In this document: in pieces, positions 59,618 through 64,000 of the stretch
How the letters are laid out: every line of letters begins with the position of its first letter
How positions within the stretch are numbered: position 1 is the first letter of the stretch
IMG/VR virus record: IMGVR_UViG_3300042473_001265
Coordinates: 248,001 to 312,000 of that record
DNA from: a virus
Direction: 5' to 3' (one strand)
DNA: 64,000 nt
The notes under the pieces: model-generated
The model's input: only the letters and a program-made list of their open reading frames with translations
Database searches by the model: none
What the model was told of the DNA's origin: nothing
Program-made: the position numbers and the translations under genes

Positions 59618-60193
59618 ATGAAAAAATTAAATTACCTGGCGGCAATTTTGGGGTTTGTTGCCGTTTCTGCGTTTGCACAGTCAGACCCAATTGTGACTGA
59701 CAGTACCAGTCGTAGTACCAGCACCAGCAACAATACCAATACCAACATCAGTGACAGTCGTAGTGTGAGTGACAGCACTCAGACTCTACGGTCGCCACCA
59801 CCCACGGCCGTGGCACCAGCAGTCACAACCATCAACAATGATGTGTGCGCTGTGGTAGCATCAGGTGCTGTGCAAACACAGATTTTTGGATTCAGCATGG
59901 GCGGTACCATGCGGGACATGAACTGCGAACGCATCAAACTCAGCAAGAACTTGTTTGACATGGGCATGAAAGTAGCAGCCGTGGCCACCTTGTGCCAAGA
60001 CGAGCGTGTGTTTGCTGCCATGATTGCAGCAGGAACACCTTGCCCCATAGACGGCAAAATTGGTGTACAGGCCAAGGCTGAATGGGACAGTCGCGGTGTG
60101 CTAGCAAATGACAAAAAGGCCATTGGCTTCTACGGCGTACCGCCCAAAAAAGCACCTGCTGCTGTTGTGTCTGAGACTCCTGAGGTCAAATGA
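59618..60193 (+). CDS. Secreted protein, Ser/Thr-rich
   Basis: 191 residues from the ATG at 59618. A Sec signal peptide (KKLNYLAAILGFVAVSAFA, cleavage near Ala20). Then a Ser/Thr/Asn-rich segment ('STSRSTSTSNNTNTN') and a C-terminal Cys-containing domain ('DVCAVVASG', 'NCERIKLSKNLFDMGMKVAAVATLCQDERVFAAMIAAGTPC'). Periplasmic or surface location expected during lysis. ATGA overlap with the next gene. Confidence 0.65.
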   Translation: MKKLNYLAAILGFVAVSAFAQSDPIVTDSTSRSTSTSNNTNTNISDSRSVSDSTQTLRSPPPTAVAPAVTTINNDVCAVVASGAVQTQIFGFSMGGTMRDMNCERIKLSKNLFDMGMKVAAVATLCQDERVFAAMIAAGTPCPIDGKIGVQAKAEWDSRGVLANDKKAIGFYGVPPKKAPAAVVSETPEVK

Positions 60194-62436
60194 AACTGAT
60201 CAGTCAACTGCTTGTGGCATTGGCTGTGTCAATCTCAGGGTTGACTGTGTCAGCACAGACCACAGGAACCAGTGCTCCACTCACAGGCAGTTGGAACAAT
60301 GTAGTGACCGGCACTCATCCCGGTGCCAATGAGTGTTGCTGGGGCGGTCCACAACCTCTGTATGATCCTGCAACCAACACCATACATTTCTCCTACACTC
60401 TGACCGCAGTGCATAGAGTCATAGCCATCAATCAAGCACTGTCTGGTTCTGGTGTACAAATCAATGGGTACAACTGGGGCTATGATTTGAGAAACATGAA
60501 CGGTGTGCGTGGTGTGCAAACCGGAACTGACTCTATTGTGGCCACCACATTCATGACCAATCGGTTCAATCAGTTTCTAGCGCAAGATGACCGACACTAC
60601 AACACACAGTTTGACTGGACTAGATTTTCTGGCACAGTGGGATTGCCCACTAGTGTGAGCCTGGCAGATAGTGGTTCCCTGGGCATTCAGTTTGTGGCCA
60701 ACGACAGCGGTAACTGGGGTGGATATTACGGCCCTCAGGTGCGCGATGTTGAGATGACTGTGAACTATACCTCGGCACCGCCGGATCCTTGTGTGGCCAA
60801 TCCTCAGAGTTCGCCTTCATGCCCGGGCTACACAATTATTTCAGACAACCTGGTGCCATTTCCCAACCACTGGACCACTGCCGGCCAAGGCATCAATCAG
60901 ACCTATGCCATCAACCAGGCCCTGAGTTCAGTGGGCGCTGGTGTTGTGATCCACGGTTTCAATTATGGCTATCAATACAATCTGGGCAGCTCATACTCTC
61001 AGTGTACAGCGTTCAATCAAGACGGCAGTTGCTCATGGACCATGACATTTAATCCGCGAGTGGATGTGAACTTTAAAATTCGCAGCAACACCAATAGCCT
61101 GTTGTATGATGTTACTCACAGCGAAACTGGCAATAATACCGGCAATCGCAGTAGAGATTATCAATACAGATTTGCCAATCCCCGATCAATCACTGAACTG
61201 GGCAACATTGGATACTCAGCTACGACTGCAGGTAATTCTACAATTTTTGGTATGTATAGCCAGGCTGCTTATACCATAGACGAGTGCGTGGTCAACCCAC
61301 TTAGTTCAACCACCTGCTCGGGCTATGCACAGGCCTACTTTGACCAACAGTGCGGTGCTAATCCCCTATACAACTCACAGTGTGCTGGCTATGCACAGGC
61401 CTATTTTGATCAACAGTGCTCGAACAATGCGTTATACAGCTCACAGTGTCCAGGCTATACTCAGGCCTATTTCAACCAACAATGCACAGCCAATTCCTTG
61501 TACAGCACTGCCTGTCCAGGATATGCCACTGCCTACTACAATTATCAGTGTTCGGCCAACCCATTATACCACACAGGCTGTACAGGATATGCACAGGCCT
61601 ATTTTGACCAACAGTGCAGCTTGAACACACTTTACAATTCGCAGTGTCCTGGGTATGCTGATGCCTATTATGTACAACAATGCACTGGCAGTCCACTGTA
61701 TGATTCAGGATGTACAGGATATGCTCAAGCCTACTTTGATCAACAGTGCGGCCTGGATCCACTCTACAATTCGCAGTGTACAGGCTATCGTGAAGCTTAT
61801 GCTTTGAAATACATTGTGATTGAAAAACCCAAGGCAGAAGAAACAGTGTCAGTCGGAGTCATGGCCATAGCAAACACCGCTCCGGCAGCAGCCGAACCAG
61901 CACCTCCAGCAGCACCTGCACCAATGGCCACAGCATCGCCTGCAGAGTCTGCCACTGCCCCTGTGCAACTTGTGCCACCACCTGCACCCGTGGCCGCAGC
62001 AGCACCTGCAGAAAGCAAAAAAGAAACCAAGGCCACTGCTGATGCAACCAGCAGCACCTCCGGCACCTCCAACAGCAGCGGTTCAAAAGAACAGCCCAAA
62101 ACCAATCGGCAAGCCTTGGCCGAACGCAGAATGGAAGCAGCCCGTGAAAAAGCAACAGCCGCGGCCAAACAAAATCCTGCTGCAATGGCAGCACAAATGG
62201 ACGCAGCAGGCAGCATGGAACAACAGGTTGAACTGCAATCCGTGGTACTAGGTGCAATGGGATTTGTAGCAGGATTTGATACATACAGCCGCAGCACCAT
62301 ACCCGACGCTGTGGGATACAAGCCATTTGATATCTATCCTGGGCAGCGCAACATAGACTCACCTGCAGCAAGATTGCTGCTGGTGCGCAGTGATAGAATC
62401 CACCAAGACATGGTGGACAGTCAATACAAAAAATAA
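60190..62436 (+). CDS. Secreted multi-repeat Cys-rich protein
   Basis: 748 residues. Signal peptide (LISQLLVALAVSISGLTVSA), a 270-residue N-terminal globular region, then eight tandem 22-residue units (about residues 364-538) of the pattern QC..NPLY...C.GYAQAYFDQ, each with two Cys. A Pro/Ala-rich linker and an Ala/Met/Gln-rich helix close the protein. A single related unit (DPCVANPQSSPSC) occurs near residue 200. Two Cys per unit suggests a disulfide-stapled rod. Role likely on the virion or in the periplasm. Confidence 0.75.
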   Translation: MKLISQLLVALAVSISGLTVSAQTTGTSAPLTGSWNNVVTGTHPGANECCWGGPQPLYDPATNTIHFSYTLTAVHRVIAINQALSGSGVQINGYNWGYDLRNMNGVRGVQTGTDSIVATTFMTNRFNQFLAQDDRHYNTQFDWTRFSGTVGLPTSVSLADSGSLGIQFVANDSGNWGGYYGPQVRDVEMTVNYTSAPPDPCVANPQSSPSCPGYTIISDNLVPFPNHWTTAGQGINQTYAINQALSSVGAGVVIHGFNYGYQYNLGSSYSQCTAFNQDGSCSWTMTFNPRVDVNFKIRSNTNSLLYDVTHSETGNNTGNRSRDYQYRFANPRSITELGNIGYSATTAGNSTIFGMYSQAAYTIDECVVNPLSSTTCSGYAQAYFDQQCGANPLYNSQCAGYAQAYFDQQCSNNALYSSQCPGYTQAYFNQQCTANSLYSTACPGYATAYYNYQCSANPLYHTGCTGYAQAYFDQQCSLNTLYNSQCPGYADAYYVQQCTGSPLYDSGCTGYAQAYFDQQCGLDPLYNSQCTGYREAYALKYIVIEKPKAEETVSVGVMAIANTAPAAAEPAPPAAPAPMATASPAESATAPVQLVPPPAPVAAAAPAESKKETKATADATSSTSGTSNSSGSKEQPKTNRQALAERRMEAAREKATAAAKQNPAAMAAQMDAAGSMEQQVELQSVVLGAMGFVAGFDTYSRSTIPDAVGYKPFDIYPGQRNIDSPAARLLLVRSDRIHQDMVDSQYKK
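61279..61806 (+). repeat. Eight tandem 66-bp coding repeats
   Basis: The DNA encoding the Cys-rich units repeats about every 66 bp with sequence divergence between units, so this is an old in-frame amplification, not a recent duplication. Confidence 0.8.
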
Positions 62437-62447
62437 AGGAGACCAAA

Positions 62448-63068
62448 ATGTCAGAAGAAATTAAAGATGTCAATGCCAAAATTGACGAAGCTGAAAAAGC
62501 TGTAAAGAAGTATGCCAGCAAAGACACTGTGATCAGCATTGGCGGGTATGAATTTACTCCAGCCAAGCTCATGGTAGCAGCTACCATTGTGAGTTCAACA
62601 CTAGGCGGCTTATATGGTGCGTTTGAAGTGTACAAGGACTATCAGGGCATGAAGAAAAAGATTGCTGAATATTCAGCACCAGACTTGAGTGGCTTTGACA
62701 AAAGGCTGGCCGTGATTGAAGAAAATTCAGGCAAGACCAGCGACTACACTCGTGACATCAAAAATGATCTAAAGAACGATATTCGCCGCAACGAAACTGT
62801 GACAGAACAAGTGGAGCGCAGTGTAAAAACTGCTCAGCGTGAGACTGAAGCTGAAATGCGAGCAGCCCGCAAAGATGTGCGTGAAGACCTTGACAAGGCT
62901 CGTGCTGAAGTCAATACTATACGCAAAGAAATGGCTGATGCTCGTAGAGAGATCAATTCTGAAACTCAATCACTCAAGAGAGAAGTCAATAGAGAAGTGG
63001 AAGCATTGAAGAAAGAACTTGATCAAAAAATTCAGCGAGCCATTGATAATCCCTTGGCTGGTAAATAA
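62448..63068 (+). CDS. Membrane-anchored coiled-coil protein
   Basis: 206 residues. A hydrophobic helix (about 37-57) near the N-terminus followed by an almost unbroken coiled coil (about 70-200, KR/E-rich). AAAGGAGACC gives a strong ribosome-binding site. Possibly part of a virion or an inner-membrane complex with the next protein. No family name. Confidence 0.65.
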   Translation: MSEEIKDVNAKIDEAEKAVKKYASKDTVISIGGYEFTPAKLMVAATIVSSTLGGLYGAFEVYKDYQGMKKKIAEYSAPDLSGFDKRLAVIEENSGKTSDYTRDIKNDLKNDIRRNETVTEQVERSVKTAQRETEAEMRAARKDVREDLDKARAEVNTIRKEMADARREINSETQSLKREVNREVEALKKELDQKIQRAIDNPLAGK

Positions 63069-63083
63069 TTCAAAGGAGTTAAC

Positions 63084-63632
63084 ATGGCAGAAGAAAAGAA
63101 ACCCCTATCAAGATCAGAACGTGAAGCACAAATCAAGGACAAAGCAGGCTTAGTAATTGTTTTCATGGCCTTGTTCCTAGCAGCAAATACATACATTGCC
63201 AACAACTTCAGCAGTGTAGCACAAACCAATCTGCTGAAGGCCAGCAACACCTACGGATTTTATCAGTCCAAAAGTATCAAGCAAACTCTGGCTGAAGGAC
63301 AACTGGAAGAAGCCCGGATTGTTGGCAACAAAGAACGCATGGAAAAACTGCAGGCCAAAATTGATCGCTACGAGTCAGAACCCGACACAGGCGAAGGCAA
63401 ACGAGAGTTATTGGTCCGAGCACGAGCACAAGAAGCTGCAAGAGATGAAGCTAGACTACACAGTCCGTGGCTGAACTTTTCGGGCATGCTGTTTCAGTTG
63501 GCCATTGTGCTGTTATCTGCCAGTATTTTAGCAGTTAACATGCGTATGTATTGGGGTTCAATAGGAGTAGGAGCACTAGGTCTGGTACTCATGAGTCAAG
63601 GCCTATGGCTGTGGGCTCCGCTAAGTATGTAA
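63084..63632 (+). CDS. DUF4337-like membrane protein
   Basis: 182 residues. First helix about 21-40, a region 'NTYGFYQSKSIKQTLAEGQLEEAR' with the DUF4337 signature 'W.yYQaKsiK', a charged helix, then two C-terminal helices (about 128-148 and 155-177). DUF4337 members are inner-membrane proteins of unknown role. AAAGGAG upstream; the TAA overlaps the next start. Confidence 0.75.
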   Translation: MAEEKKPLSRSEREAQIKDKAGLVIVFMALFLAANTYIANNFSSVAQTNLLKASNTYGFYQSKSIKQTLAEGQLEEARIVGNKERMEKLQAKIDRYESEPDTGEGKRELLVRARAQEAARDEARLHSPWLNFSGMLFQLAIVLLSASILAVNMRMYWGSIGVGALGLVLMSQGLWLWAPLSM

Positions 63633-64000
63633 TGACATATTTAATTTACACCTTGATAGTCACGCACATTACCATAGTGTGCGTGACTTTGTTTTTGCAC
63701 CGTAGCCAAGCACATCGTGGCGTGACTTTTCATCCTGTGATTGCTCATGCCATGAGATTTTGGTTGTGGTTGACCACAGGCATGGTCACCAAACAATGGG
63801 TTGCAATACATCGCAAGCATCATAGATTTAGTGATCAACAAGGTGATCCGCATACACCACATGTGTATGGCATCAGGCGTGTGCTATTTCGAGGAGCAAT
63901 GTTATATCATGCAGCAAGCAAAGATAAAGTCATGGTTGATTCATACGGCGTTGGTACTCCTGCTGATTGGATGGAGCGCAACATATACACTGCTCACAGT
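63632..64000 (+). CDS. Fatty acid desaturase, N-terminal part (runs off window)
   Basis: The first 123 residues, beginning MTYLIYTLIVTHITIV with a membrane helix. 'HRSQAHR' (HxxxxH) and 'HRKHHRFSDQQGDPHTP' (HxxHH) are the first two His boxes of stearoyl-CoA/acyl-lipid desaturases (di-iron). The third box would lie beyond the window. It may alter host membrane lipids during infection. The start overlaps the previous stop (TAATG). Confidence 0.85.
   Translation, partial: MTYLIYTLIVTHITIVCVTLFLHRSQAHRGVTFHPVIAHAMRFWLWLTTGMVTKQWVAIHRKHHRFSDQQGDPHTPHVYGIRRVLFRGAMLYHAASKDKVMVDSYGVGTPADWMERNIYTAHS

Noticed and set aside
61797-62635. Two antisense frames (174 and 258 codons) opposite the Pro/Ala linker
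   Set aside because: Composition artefacts of the GC-rich linker; sense gene is supported by signal peptide and repeats.
1-64000. tRNA genes, integrase or att sites
   Set aside because: No cloverleaf with CCA end, recombinase motif or direct repeats of att type was seen; nothing points to a prophage.

Overview
This window is a dense, almost intergenic-free stretch of a large T4-like tailed phage genome (Caudoviricetes, myovirus-type). T4-type replication and recombination genes set this frame: UvsX, a UvsW-like helicase, a gp61-like primase, a gp41-like DnaB-family helicase, class Ia NrdA/NrdB with glutaredoxin, and an ATP-dependent DNA ligase. Around them are virion genes (pectate-lyase-fold tail adhesin, PAAR spike tip, several late structural proteins) and many small phage orphans. 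No integrase, rRNA, tRNA, CRISPR array or insertion sequence was seen. The host is inferred, weakly, to be a freshwater or marine Gram-negative bacterium, possibly betaproteobacterial, because the cold-shock protein, IscU, ClpX and ClpS all look proteobacterial.

Layout: 1-3.1 kb holds the end of a radical SAM gene, uvsX, two genes downstream of it and a methyltransferase. 3.1-12.0 kb is a glycan/surface-modification cassette on both strands: six glycosyltransferases, two paralogous capsule-type transferases, a polysaccharide pyruvyl transferase-like protein, a nucleotidyltransferase-cupin fusion and two methyltransferase-fold proteins. 12.0-12.8 kb is a late virion gene. 12.8-14.7 kb is an early block with an AAA+ ATPase. 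14.7-25.4 kb carries a hydroxylase-like gene, UvsW, a possible clamp-loader subunit, a DnaE-like fragment, primase and helicase. 25.4-28.2 kb is an AT-rich radical SAM cassette. 28.2-35.0 kb is late, structural or assembly genes. 35.1-38.4 kb is cspA, iscU, iscA, a B12-type radical SAM enzyme and an exonuclease. 38.4-40.5 kb is the tail adhesin region. 40.5-45.2 kb is ribonucleotide reductase with a ppGpp-hydrolase-like HD protein. 45.2-47.8 kb is an LSm-like protein, PAAR and a large putative virion protein. 47.8-54.5 kb is small early genes plus DNA ligase. 54.5-58.4 kb is a membrane protein followed by ClpX, Hsp20 and ClpS. 58.4-64.0 kb is a phosphoesterase, secreted and membrane-anchored proteins, and the start of a fatty acid desaturase.

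Two promoter families are visible. Sigma70-type promoters (TTGACc, 16-17 bp, TATAAT, mostly with an extended TGn -10) drive early and middle genes. T4-late-type boxes (nTAAATA, several full TATAAATA) precede virion and other late genes. The most unusual signal is placement: at twelve genes the box ends only 4-7 bp before the ATG, with no Shine-Dalgarno sequence. Those mRNAs should be leaderless. No gap between genes exceeds about 125 bp; the largest (34997-35121, 14616-14729, 47754-47851) hold the csp leader and promoter/terminator pairs. Functional calls rest on motif recognition in the translated sequence, not on database searches.
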